Assembly (NCBI RefSeq): GCF_023734135.1
Contig: NZ_AP025730.1
Location: forward strand, 992,001-1,056,000
Direction: 5' to 3'
Origin: Sphaerotilus microaerophilus
GTDB taxonomy: Bacteria > Pseudomonadota > Gammaproteobacteria > Burkholderiales > Burkholderiaceae_C
DNA: 64,000 nt
How positions within the stretch are numbered: the stretch's first letter is position 1; each line of letters opens with the position of its first letter. A program made the translations under genes and the position numbers. The notes beneath the pieces were generated by a model. It was not told where the DNA came from. It was given only the letters and a program-made list of their open reading frames with translations, and searched no databases. Positions 9,470 through 18,121 of the stretch are shown here, piece after piece.

Positions 9470-11506
9470 TCAGAAGCGGGTGCTCAGTTCGATGCGCAGG
9501 CTGCGACCGTCCTGCGCGAGGGCGTTCTGCCAGCTGGTGTCGGCACCGGGGTGCTGGTAGCGCCTGTCCAGCGCGTTGCGCAGGGTGAAGGTCACGTCGG
9601 TGGCGGGCAGCAGCGAGCGCGCCAGCAGGTTCAGGTCGATGACGCTGTGGCCGCCCAGGCGGGTGCCGTCCAGGCTCTGGCGGGCACCGTCGTGGCGCCA
9701 GCCCAGGCCGGCGTGCAGGCCCCAGGCGGGCAGCGGCACGCTGGCGTTGAGCTTGCCCAGCAGTCGCGGCGAGTTCACCAGGCGGCTGCCGCCGGTCTGG
9801 TACGCGCCCTGGTACGCCAGGCTGCCGCGCAGGCGGGCGCCGCCTGTCCAGGTGCGGTCGGCCGACAGTTCCAGCCCCTGCGCACGCACGCGCGGCCCCG
9901 ACTGGTACTGCGTCACACCGCTGGTGGGGTCGATGGTGCCCAGCGTCACGAGGTTGCTCATCTCCCAGTGGTAAAGCGAGGCGCGCAGGCCCAAGTCACT
10001 GCCGGCGCGGTGGTCGGCCACCAGCTCCGTGGTCACAATGCTCTCGCCCTTCAGGCCGGGGTTGCCGACCTGTGCGAAGCCGTCGTCGTAGTCGCGCTCG
10101 TAGGCATTGGGGGCGCGGTGCGCGCGGCCGTACAGCGCCTTCAGCGTGGTCGCGGGGTCGGCCTGCCAGATCAGCGCCGCGCGTGGGTTGCGGTGGCTGC
10201 CGGTGCTGTTGTTGCGGTCCAGCCGCAGGCCCAGGGTGGCGGTGAGCGTGTCGCCCAGGCGCCATTCGTCCTGGGCGTACAGCCCGACACGGAAACCCTC
10301 GCGGCGGATCACGATGTCGTTGGCCGGATCGGTGAGGTCCTGGATGTGCTGCTCCTGCCGCCGGTTGGCCTGGCCCTCCCAGCCCAGCATCAGCTTGTGG
10401 CCGGCCCAGGCCTGCGAGACCAGGCGCAGCTCGGCGCCGTGCCAGCGGCTGCTGGCGGGAAAGGTGAACCAGCCGCCGTCGTAGCTCAGCCGGCTGTCGT
10501 AGCCTTCGCGGCCGTGGAACAACCGGGCGGAGCACTGCCAGCGGTCGTCGTCCCAGCGGCCGTCGTACTGCAGTTGGGTGAGCGAGTAGCGGTCGCCCTG
10601 GTACTGGCCGCGCACCAGCGGGTCGGACCGGTAGGCGCCGGTGGGGTCGTCCTTGCGGCGGCGGCCCTCGGCGTGCTCAAGCGACCAGCTGCCGCGGCCG
10701 ATGCGCGCGAACCACTCGCGGTCGCGCTCGCCGTCCTGCCCCGTGGCCTCGCCCTGCGCGCCGGACTCGCCGTAGCTGAGCGTGTGGTTCTCGCCGCGCC
10801 CGCGTAGGCCCGAAGCCGACAGCAGCACGTCCCAGCCGCTGTCGAGCTGCCGGCCCCAGCTCAGCCGCGCCTCACTGCTGCGCTGCCGGCCCTGCCGGGC
10901 CAGCGACGCTTCGGCACCGCCCAGGTCGGCGCCGTCGCGGGTGATCACGTTGACCACGCCGAACATGGCGTTCTGCCCGTACACCGCCCCGCCCGGGCCG
11001 GGCATGAACTCGATGCGCTCGATCAGCGCCAGGTCGATCGGGAAGTGACGCCCGAACGGGCCCGAGTCGTAGGTCGGGTCGTTGACGCGGTTGCCGTTGA
11101 GGGTCAGCAGCACGCGGGTGTTGTAGTCCCCGGGGATGCCGAAGCCGCGCGTGCCCAGGTAGAGGTACTGGCGGTCGTAGGTGGCATAGATGCCCGGCAG
11201 GCTGGCCAACGCCTCATCCAGCGTGCGCCAGCCGTGGGCCTGGATCTCGGCCTGGGTGATCACGCTCACCGCCGCAGGCACCTCGTTCTGCTTCTGCTCG
11301 TACTTGGAGGCGCCGACGACCTGGATGTTGACCAGCTGTTCCAGGCTCATCGCGGTGAGGTCGCCCTCACCGGGCCGTGTGACCGCGTGGGCCGCCTGGG
11401 TTGCCATCTGGCTGCCCAGCGTGGCCAGGCAGGCCAGCAGGCAGCGCGCAACGGGGTGGCGCAGCGGGGCAGCGGGGCAGCGGGGCGTCGGGCGCGGATC
11501 GTTCAT
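9470..11506 (-). CDS. TonB-dependent outer-membrane receptor
   Basis: The product is about 678 residues. An N-terminal signal region (VARCLLACLATLGSQ) and the conserved box MSLEQLVNIQVVGASKYEQ are followed by the plug domain (VSVITQAEIQAHGWRTLDEAL, RGFGIPGD, VNDPTY, IERIEFMPGPGGAVYGQNAMFGVVNVIT). A long beta-barrel ends in aromatic SLRIELSTRF, a typical outer-membrane C-terminus. Receptors of this type take up metal chelates, cobalamin or glycans. The ligand cannot be read, and no TonB, ExbBD or ABC uptake genes are adjacent. Being first in a c-di-GMP signalling operon, it may act as a sensor-transporter. GTG at 11530 is an alternative start; neither has a clear ribosome binding site. It is transcribed divergently from the giant-protein operon. 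Confidence 0.93.
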   Translation of the reverse strand: MNDPRPTPRCPAAPLRHPVARCLLACLATLGSQMATQAAHAVTRPGEGDLTAMSLEQLVNIQVVGASKYEQKQNEVPAAVSVITQAEIQAHGWRTLDEALASLPGIYATYDRQYLYLGTRGFGIPGDYNTRVLLTLNGNRVNDPTYDSGPFGRHFPIDLALIERIEFMPGPGGAVYGQNAMFGVVNVITRDGADLGGAEASLARQGRQRSSEARLSWGRQLDSGWDVLLSASGLRGRGENHTLSYGESGAQGEATGQDGERDREWFARIGRGSWSLEHAEGRRRKDDPTGAYRSDPLVRGQYQGDRYSLTQLQYDGRWDDDRWQCSARLFHGREGYDSRLSYDGGWFTFPASSRWHGAELRLVSQAWAGHKLMLGWEGQANRRQEQHIQDLTDPANDIVIRREGFRVGLYAQDEWRLGDTLTATLGLRLDRNNSTGSHRNPRAALIWQADPATTLKALYGRAHRAPNAYERDYDDGFAQVGNPGLKGESIVTTELVADHRAGSDLGLRASLYHWEMSNLVTLGTIDPTSGVTQYQSGPRVRAQGLELSADRTWTGGARLRGSLAYQGAYQTGGSRLVNSPRLLGKLNASVPLPAWGLHAGLGWRHDGARQSLDGTRLGGHSVIDLNLLARSLLPATDVTFTLRNALDRRYQHPGADTSWQNALAQDGRSLRIELSTRF

Positions 11507-11952
11507 GGCAAGGAGGTCAAGGTGGGGCACGCTGCGCTCGTGCGGCGTCGCCGGCCGTGGGCGGCCAGACGCGTCACGAAGGTAGTTCGCATCACCCGGC
11601 AGCAGCGCCCCGATGAAGGGGCCTTGGCGCCGGTATTTCGGGTTGTCGGCTGGGCGCTGGCCAGCTTGACCGGCCAGGCAGGGGTGGGCGCCGTGTGGGT
11701 TGGGCCCGTGTTGCAGCCGTCACGCCCGCAGTCGCGCCGCCGGCACCGGCGGTGCAGTCCGCCGGTCGGCGGCCGATATGGCTGTGTGGCGCTGCGTGGC
11801 GATATGCACCGTGATTCGCCGCGTCTTCCGGCCCTGTCGGTGTCGGGGCGTGGCTACGCTGGTGTCTGTTTGCCCGTGCGCCAAGGGTCCCGTCGACAGT
11901 CCTCTGCCCGACGGGATCGGGTCGTCCGCGCCCTGTTCCTTCTCCCCAAGCC
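11507..11952. promoter_or_regulatory. Divergent intergenic region between receptor operon and giant-protein export operon
   Basis: These 446 bp separate two oppositely transcribed operons and must hold both promoters. I see no convincing sigma70 hexamer pair, no T-tract terminator and no long palindrome. Open frames that cross it are GC-rich shadow frames without homology. The first gene on the plus strand lacks a Shine-Dalgarno-like sequence before ATG 11953 (the preceding bases are pyrimidine-rich). Confidence 0.45.
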
Positions 11953-13839
11953 ATGTCCATCCAGCCCTCCTCGTCGGCCACCGATGCCCAGCCAGCACCA
12001 GCACGCCTGTTGCAGCCGGGCCTGCAGCGCTGGCTCCAGCAGCACTGCCAGAGCGGCAGCGAGGTGTGCGCCGGGGTCGTCGTGCTGGCCGGTGGCGAGG
12101 CGCAGTCGCTCCAGCCGGCTGCCGAGTGGCCCGCGGGTGGGGCGCTGACGCCGCCGCTGCTGAACGCGGCACGCGCGGCCGTGCAGCGTGGCCGACCGGT
12201 GGTGGTGGTGCCGACGGTGCGGCTGGTGGGCGCGAGCCACAACCGCGTGCTGGCGCTGCCGATCAAGGCGACCGCCCCGGGGGGCTCGGGAGTGGGCACG
12301 GAAAAGGGCGCGGAAAATGGCGCTGGTGCCGACCGACCGCCGCTGGGGGCCGTGGCCCTGGCGGTGCGTGTCGAAGACCCGACGGCGGTGGAGCGGCTGC
12401 TGCGTGAGCTGGGCCAGGCCTGCACCGAGCTGCGCCTGGGCGCGCCGCTGGACTTGGCCGTGCCCGACTCGGCCAATGCCGCCACGGAGCGGCTGCTGCA
12501 CTACCAGGCCCTGCTGCTGGGTGGCACCGACCTGGCCGAGGGGGCGCTGGCCTTCACCACCGAGCTGGCCGCCCGCCTGGGGGCCGAGCGCGTCAGCCTG
12601 GCGGCTCAGCGCCGATCCGGCATGGAGTTGGTGGCGGTGTCGCACAGTGCGGAGTTCCGCCCCGAGCTGGCGCTGGTGCAACAGATCATCCAGGTGATGC
12701 AGGAGTGTGCCGACCAGGGCGAGCGGGTCGCGTATCCAGCGCTGAGCACCGAGGTGCCGCGCATCATCCTGGCGCATGCGCGCCTGCACCAGCAGGCCGG
12801 CCATGGCCTGGTCAGTGTGCCGCTGGCGCATGGTGGGCGCATCGTGGGGGCGCTGCTGGTCGAATGGGCGGGCGGGGCCGTGCCGGTGGGGCCGCAGGTG
12901 CGGGCCTGCGAGCGGCTGGCCGCGGCCATCGCACCGCTGGTGTGGCTGCGCCGCCGAGCCGACCGCCCCTGGCGTGACCGCCTGATGCTGGCGCTGGACC
13001 GCCTGCCCAGCCGCCTGCGCCAGCGCAACGATCCCCTGCCCAAGCTGATCGCCGCCGCCTGTGCGGCCGCGGTCGCGGGCGTCACCTTCATCCCCGTGCA
13101 CTACCGTGTGGGGGCACCGGCGCACCTGGAGGGCGCAGTGCAGCGCGTGGTGGCGGCACCCTTTGACGGCTTTCTGCACCGCAGCACGGTGCGCCCGGGC
13201 GACACGGTGAAGGCCGGCGACGTGGTGGCCGAGCTGGCCGACCAGGACCTGAAGCTCGAAGCCCGCAAGTGGGAGAGTGCCCTGGCGCAGCACGAGAACG
13301 GCGTGGCCGCTGCGCTGGCGCGCGACGACCGGGCGCAGTTCGTCATCAGCCGCGGCAAGGCCGACGAGGCGCGTGCCCAGCTGGAGCTGGCGCGCCAGCA
13401 CCTGGAGCGCACCAGGCTGGTCGCCCCGATCGACGGCGTGGTCATCCAGGGTGATCTCAGCCAGTCGCTGGGCGCGCCGGTGCAGCGTGGCGACGCGCTG
13501 CTGACGCTGTCCCCGGTCGGGCAGCACCGCCTGGTCATCGAGGTGGATGAGCGCGACATCGCCGCGGTGCGGCCGGGTCAGACCGGCCGGCTGGCACTGT
13601 CTTCCCTGCCCACCGACACGCTGGCGCTGGTGGTGGAGCGCGTCACGCCGGTGGCGACGGTGCGCGAAGGGCGCAATGCCTTCGAGGTCGAGGCGCGCCT
13701 GGGCGAGGGGGCGGCGACGCTGCGCCCCGGCTTGCAGGGCGTGGCCAAGATCGACGCCGGCTCGCACTCGCTGGCCTGGATCGCCACCCACCGCCTCATC
13801 GACTGGGCCCGCCTGGCCAGTTGGTCCTGGCTGCCCTGA
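11953..13839 (+). CDS. GAF domain-HlyD-type adaptor membrane protein
   Basis: The 628-residue protein has no N-terminal signal. Residues about 180-335 look like a GAF-type sensory domain in the cytoplasm (ATERLLHYQALLLG, RVSLAAQRR, VSVPLAHGGRIVGALLVEW). One hydrophobic segment (KLIAAACAAAVAGVTFIPVHY) lies at about 362-382. The remainder is a membrane-fusion/HlyD architecture: barrel-sandwich halves (GDTVKAGDVVAELADQDLKL and VAPIDGVVIQGDLSQSLGAPV) flank a short helical hairpin, with a beta-barrel after it. The topology is therefore cytosolic sensor, one transmembrane helix, periplasmic adaptor, which is unusual for this family. It is the first gene of the export operon, 31 bp before the M50 fusion gene. 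I infer that it couples a cytoplasmic signal to assembly of the export conduit. Confidence 0.88.
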   Translation: MSIQPSSSATDAQPAPARLLQPGLQRWLQQHCQSGSEVCAGVVVLAGGEAQSLQPAAEWPAGGALTPPLLNAARAAVQRGRPVVVVPTVRLVGASHNRVLALPIKATAPGGSGVGTEKGAENGAGADRPPLGAVALAVRVEDPTAVERLLRELGQACTELRLGAPLDLAVPDSANAATERLLHYQALLLGGTDLAEGALAFTTELAARLGAERVSLAAQRRSGMELVAVSHSAEFRPELALVQQIIQVMQECADQGERVAYPALSTEVPRIILAHARLHQQAGHGLVSVPLAHGGRIVGALLVEWAGGAVPVGPQVRACERLAAAIAPLVWLRRRADRPWRDRLMLALDRLPSRLRQRNDPLPKLIAAACAAAVAGVTFIPVHYRVGAPAHLEGAVQRVVAAPFDGFLHRSTVRPGDTVKAGDVVAELADQDLKLEARKWESALAQHENGVAAALARDDRAQFVISRGKADEARAQLELARQHLERTRLVAPIDGVVIQGDLSQSLGAPVQRGDALLTLSPVGQHRLVIEVDERDIAAVRPGQTGRLALSSLPTDTLALVVERVTPVATVREGRNAFEVEARLGEGAATLRPGLQGVAKIDAGSHSLAWIATHRLIDWARLASWSWLP

Positions 13840-13870
13840 GCGGGGCGCACCCAGCCCGCTGACTCTCGCC

Positions 13871-16060
13871 ATGACCGCCACCCTCTACAGCGCCCAGTGG
13901 TACCGCATCGCCCGGTTGCGCCCACGCCTGCGTGCGCAGGTGCGTGTGCAACGCCAGCACTGGCGGGGCGAGCGCTGGTACCTGCTGTCCGACTACGCCA
14001 CCGGCCGGCAGCACCGGCTCAGCGACGCGGCCTACCAGTTCATCGGCCGCTGCGATGGCCAGCGCACGGTGCAGGACGTCTGGAACACCCTGCTCGAAGG
14101 CCGGCCCGACGATGCGCCGACCCAGGACGAGGTGCTCGCGCTGCTGGGCGAGCTCGACGAGCTGGAGCTGCTGCAGTCCGAACGTGCCGGCAATGCCGCG
14201 GCGCTGCGCCAGCGGCGTGACGAGCGCCGCGCCAAGCGCCGCCGCAGCCTGCTCAACCCGCTGTCGTTCCGGCTGCCGCTGGCCGACCCGTCGGCCTGGC
14301 TGCCGCGGCTGGACCCGCTGGCGCAGCGCCTGTTCAGCCCCGCGGCCGGCTGGCTGCTCGGCCTGGGGCTGCTGCTGGCGCTGCTGGTCATGCTCACGGA
14401 GTGGCCGGCGCTGCAGGCCCATGCCCGCCAACGCCTGGGCAGCCCGGGCTTCCTGTTCCTGCTCTGGATCCTCTACCCGCTGCTCAAGACGGTGCATGAG
14501 CTCGGCCATGCCCTGGCGGTGCGGCGCTGGGGCGGCGAGGTGCATGAGATCGGCCTCGGGCTGATCCTGCTCACCCCAGCGCCCTACGTGGACGCCTCGG
14601 CCGCGGCGGCGTTCACGCAGCGCCACCAGCGCGCCCTGGTGAGTGCCGCGGGCATCCTGGTCGAGCTGGCGCTGGCGGCGCTGGCGCTGGGCGCGTGGAC
14701 CCTGACCCAGCCGGGCCGGGTGCACGACGCCGCGCTGGCGGTGATGCTGATCGGCGTCACCTCCACGCTGCTGTTCAACGGCAACCCGCTGCTGCGCTTC
14801 GACGGCTACCACCTGATGGGCGACCTGTTCGACCTGGCGAACCTGGGTGCGCGCAGCAACGCCTGGTGGAGCCGCCGGCTCGGCGCGCGGCTGCTCGGCG
14901 TGGCCGGGCCGCTGCCGCCGCATGCGGCCAGTGAGCGCAAGTGGCTGATCGCCTACGCACCGCTGGCGCTGGCCTGGCGGGTCGGTCTGACGCTGGCCTT
15001 GATCGGCTGGCTGGGGGCGACCTGGGTCGGCTTCGCCCTGCTGGGCCTGGCCTATGCGGCCATGGCGCTGCTGTGGCAGCCGCTGCGGGGCTGGTCCCGC
15101 CAGGCGCTGCAGGCCGCCGCGCCGGGGGCCGAGCTGGCCCGCGTGCGCCTGCGCCTGGGCCTGATCGGGGTGGGCAGCCTGCTGGCGCTGTGCGTCGTGC
15201 CGCTGCCGCAGCACACACTGGCGCCCGGCGTGGTCTGGCTGCCCGAGCAGGCGCAGCTGCGCAGCGAGGTGGAGGGCTTCATCGCCGAGCTGCCGGTGGC
15301 CGACGGCGCCAGCGTACGCCCGGGCGACGTGCTGCTGCGCCTGTCCAACCCCGAGCTGCAGGCCGCGCGCGACCAACTGGCCGCGCGGCTCGACGGCCTG
15401 CAGGCCGAGCACTACCAGCAACTGCTGCGCGACCCCGGCGCGGCGCAGAACCTGCAGCTCGACCTGGAGCGCAGCCGTGCCGAGCTGGCCCGGGCCGACG
15501 AGCGCCTGGCGCGCCTGACCCTGCGTGCCCAGGTGGCCGGGCGGCTGGTGCTGCCGCGCCAGGCGGACCAGAGCGGCCGCTGGCTGCGCCAGGGCACGAC
15601 GCTGGGCTACGTGCTGGCGCCCGACGCCCTGCGCGTGCGTGCGGCCGTGCCCGAACAGGATGCCCACCTGGTGCGCCAGCAGTTCCAGATGACGCAGGCT
15701 GCGCAGGCCGTGCAGGTCCGCCTGGCCGATGGCGGTGGCGAGGTGCTGGACGCGCGGCTGAGTTCCGCGGTGCCGGCGGCCACCCGCCAGTTGCCCAGCG
15801 CAGCGCTGGGCGAACCCGGCGGCGGCCCCATCGCCGTGGAGCCGGCGGCCAAGCCGGGCCAGGACCCGACGAAAGGTGTGCAGGCCACGCAGGCGCTGCA
15901 GCCGGTGTTCCTCTTCGACCTCGCCGTGCCGGGCCTGGCGGTGGAGCGCGTGGGCACGCGTGCCTGGGTGCGCTTCGAGCACGGCAGCGCGCCGCTGGCC
16001 TGGCAGCTCTACCGGCGGGCGTCGCAGCTGTTCCTGCAGCACGTCTCGCCGGCCACCTGA
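13871..16060 (+). CDS. PqqD-like / M50 metalloprotease / barrel-sandwich (HlyD) fusion membrane protein
   Basis: This 729-residue protein has three parts. Residues about 30-110 resemble a PqqD-type RiPP-recognition element (YLLSDYATGRQHRLSDAAYQ, CDGQRTVQDVW). A multi-helix membrane region then carries the site-2-protease zinc motif HELGH at 209-213 (KTVHELGHALAVRRWGGEV) and, after further helices, the conserved NPLLRFDGYHLMGDLFDLANL. That segment supplies the third metal ligand, the Asp of FDGYH. The C-terminal part (about 460-729) is a periplasmic barrel-sandwich/HlyD domain (ELPVADGASVRPGDVLLRL, LRAQVAGRLVLPRQADQSG). S2P proteases cleave substrates at or within the membrane. PqqD domains bind leader peptides in RiPP pathways. 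I infer recognition and processing or hand-over of the giant protein's N-terminus. It lies 18 bp before the SecA-like gene. Confidence 0.9.
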   Translation: MTATLYSAQWYRIARLRPRLRAQVRVQRQHWRGERWYLLSDYATGRQHRLSDAAYQFIGRCDGQRTVQDVWNTLLEGRPDDAPTQDEVLALLGELDELELLQSERAGNAAALRQRRDERRAKRRRSLLNPLSFRLPLADPSAWLPRLDPLAQRLFSPAAGWLLGLGLLLALLVMLTEWPALQAHARQRLGSPGFLFLLWILYPLLKTVHELGHALAVRRWGGEVHEIGLGLILLTPAPYVDASAAAAFTQRHQRALVSAAGILVELALAALALGAWTLTQPGRVHDAALAVMLIGVTSTLLFNGNPLLRFDGYHLMGDLFDLANLGARSNAWWSRRLGARLLGVAGPLPPHAASERKWLIAYAPLALAWRVGLTLALIGWLGATWVGFALLGLAYAAMALLWQPLRGWSRQALQAAAPGAELARVRLRLGLIGVGSLLALCVVPLPQHTLAPGVVWLPEQAQLRSEVEGFIAELPVADGASVRPGDVLLRLSNPELQAARDQLAARLDGLQAEHYQQLLRDPGAAQNLQLDLERSRAELARADERLARLTLRAQVAGRLVLPRQADQSGRWLRQGTTLGYVLAPDALRVRAAVPEQDAHLVRQQFQMTQAAQAVQVRLADGGGEVLDARLSSAVPAATRQLPSAALGEPGGGPIAVEPAAKPGQDPTKGVQATQALQPVFLFDLAVPGLAVERVGTRAWVRFEHGSAPLAWQLYRRASQLFLQHVSPAT

Positions 16061-16078
16061 ACGGGCTGGCTGATCACC

Positions 16079-18121
16079 ATGGCCCGCACCGCCACCCTGC
16101 CTGCCCCCGGCCTCGTCTGGGGCCCTCACCCGGAACGCCGCACGGGCCCGCGCGAGCTGGGCGAGCGCGTCCAGGCCGGCTGGACCGCAGCGCTGGACCG
16201 CCTGGGCGCCTGGCGCCGGCACGACGACGCGGCCTTCCTCGCCCGGGTGCATGCCGCGGCCCCCACCGCCACGCTGGACGAGGCGGCGCTGCAGGCCCTG
16301 CGCGCCTGCCTGTCGCGGGAACGCACCCACGAACCCGCCTCCGCGCGCGCCCGCGAGGCGGCCCACGCAGGCTTCTCCACCGCCAGCCTGGCGCTGGGGC
16401 TGGCCACCGCGTCGGCGGCCGCACGGCAGACCCTGGGACACCGCCCCTACGACACCCAGCTGATCGCTGCCCGGGCGGTGCTGGCCGGGCGCCTGGCCGA
16501 GATGGCCACCGGTGAGGGCAAGACCCTCACCGTGGCGCTGGCCGCCGCCGTCGCGGCGCTGGCCGGCCTGCCGGTGCATGTGGTGACGGCCAACGACTAC
16601 CTGGTGGCGCGCGACGCCGAGCGCCTGCGCCCGCTCTACGCCGCCCTGGGCCTGACGGTCGGCACCGTGGTGCAGGCCGACGAGCGTCCCGCGCGCGCCG
16701 CGGCCTACCGGTGCCAGGTCACCTACGTCACCGCCAAGGAGCTGGTGTTCGACTACCTGCGGGATGGGCAATCCGGCGGGCAAACCGCTGGGCAGGTTGC
16801 CGTGCAGGCCGCTGGCGAGGAGCTGCCGGGCGAGCGCGTGCTGCGCGGCCTGTGCATGGCCATCGTCGATGAGGCCGATGCCATCCTGCTCGACGAGGCG
16901 CGCGTGCCGCTGATCCTCTCCCAGCCGGTGGACATGGCCGACGCCGAGCGCCACGCCCGGCAGGCGCTGCGCTTTGCCCGCGCGCTGGAGGTGGGGACCC
17001 ACTGCGAGCTCGATGCGGCCACGCTGAGCGCCCGGCTCACCGAGCGCGGACGCGACCGGCTGGCACGCGCCACCGCGTCCGCGGACAGCGGCGAGCGCAG
17101 CGAATACGCCGACCTCAGCCCGGCCTGGCGCAACCGCCTGCACCGCGAGCACGCGGTGTGCACCGCGCTGGCCGCGCTGCACCTGTACCAGCGCGAGCGC
17201 CACTACATCGTGCGCGACGACACGGTGCAGCTCATCGACGAGACCACCGGCCGCATCGCCGAAGGGCGTGCCTGGGCCAACGGCCTGCAGCAGCTGGTCG
17301 AGATCAAGGAGGGCTGCGCGCCCAGCCCGGCCTTCGCCACCGTGGCGCAGATCACGTACCAGCGCTTCTTCCCGCGCTACTTCCGGCTCGGCGGGCTGTC
17401 CGGCACCTTGAGCGATGCGCGGGCCGAGCTGCTGGCGAGCTACGGCCTGTCGGTGCGACCGGTGCCGCTGCGCCGGCCCAGCCGGCGGCGCGTGGCGCCG
17501 ACGCGGCTCTTCCCTGATCACCCCAGCCTCTGGGTGGCGGTGGCGCGCCGGGTGCTGATGCTGCACCGGCGCGGCCGCCCGGTGCTGGTGGCCACCGACT
17601 CCGTGGCCGAGGCCCAGGCCCTGGCCGATCACCTGCATCGCGCGGGCCTGCCGCACGTGGTGCTGCACGCCCGCTGCGACGCCCAGGAGGCCGAGGTGGT
17701 GGCGCGCGCCGGCCAGCGCGGCGCCATCACCGTGACCACCAACATGGCCGGGCGCGGTACCGACATCGCGCTGGGCGAGGGCGTCGAGGCGCTTGGCGGC
17801 CTGCACGTCCTGAGCTGCCAGCTCAACGCGTCGCGCCGCATCGACCGCCAGCTCGCCGGCCGTGCCGCCCGCCAGGGCGACCCCGGCTCGGTGGAAACCT
17901 GGCTGTCGCTGGACAGCGCGCTGCTCGCACGCAGCCTGCCCGCCTCCTGGCGCCCCTGGCTGGCCGCGCGCTGCCGGCGCCTGCCGCAGCCGCTGCTGCG
18001 CGCGCTGCTGCGCTGGCCGCAGCACATGGAAGAACAGCGCCAGCGCATGCAGCGCGAGCGCCTGATCCGCCACGACGAACAGATGGAACGCCGGCTCGCC
18101 TTCGCGGGCCGCAGTGAGTGA
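16079..18121 (+). CDS. SecA-like translocase ATPase lacking the C-terminal helical domains
   Basis: The 680-residue protein has the SecA motor. Walker A is MATGEGKT (142-149). The DEAD box lies in IVDEADAILLDEARVPLIL (about 264), and a preprotein-crosslinking region includes YIVRDDTVQLIDETTGR. The second nucleotide-binding fold shows NMAGRGTDIALGEGV and RIDRQLAGRAARQGDPGS. Housekeeping SecA is roughly 900 residues. This protein ends soon after NBD2, so most of the helical scaffold and wing, the linker and the zinc-binding tail are missing. The N-terminus is also unlike that of SecA. It is therefore an accessory, specialised ATPase rather than the essential SecA. Position between the M50 fusion and a periplasmic adaptor (0 bp before the next ATG) argues that it powers or loads export of the downstream giant protein. 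Confidence 0.9.
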   Translation: MARTATLPAPGLVWGPHPERRTGPRELGERVQAGWTAALDRLGAWRRHDDAAFLARVHAAAPTATLDEAALQALRACLSRERTHEPASARAREAAHAGFSTASLALGLATASAAARQTLGHRPYDTQLIAARAVLAGRLAEMATGEGKTLTVALAAAVAALAGLPVHVVTANDYLVARDAERLRPLYAALGLTVGTVVQADERPARAAAYRCQVTYVTAKELVFDYLRDGQSGGQTAGQVAVQAAGEELPGERVLRGLCMAIVDEADAILLDEARVPLILSQPVDMADAERHARQALRFARALEVGTHCELDAATLSARLTERGRDRLARATASADSGERSEYADLSPAWRNRLHREHAVCTALAALHLYQRERHYIVRDDTVQLIDETTGRIAEGRAWANGLQQLVEIKEGCAPSPAFATVAQITYQRFFPRYFRLGGLSGTLSDARAELLASYGLSVRPVPLRRPSRRRVAPTRLFPDHPSLWVAVARRVLMLHRRGRPVLVATDSVAEAQALADHLHRAGLPHVVLHARCDAQEAEVVARAGQRGAITVTTNMAGRGTDIALGEGVEALGGLHVLSCQLNASRRIDRQLAGRAARQGDPGSVETWLSLDSALLARSLPASWRPWLAARCRRLPQPLLRALLRWPQHMEEQRQRMQRERLIRHDEQMERRLAFAGRSE

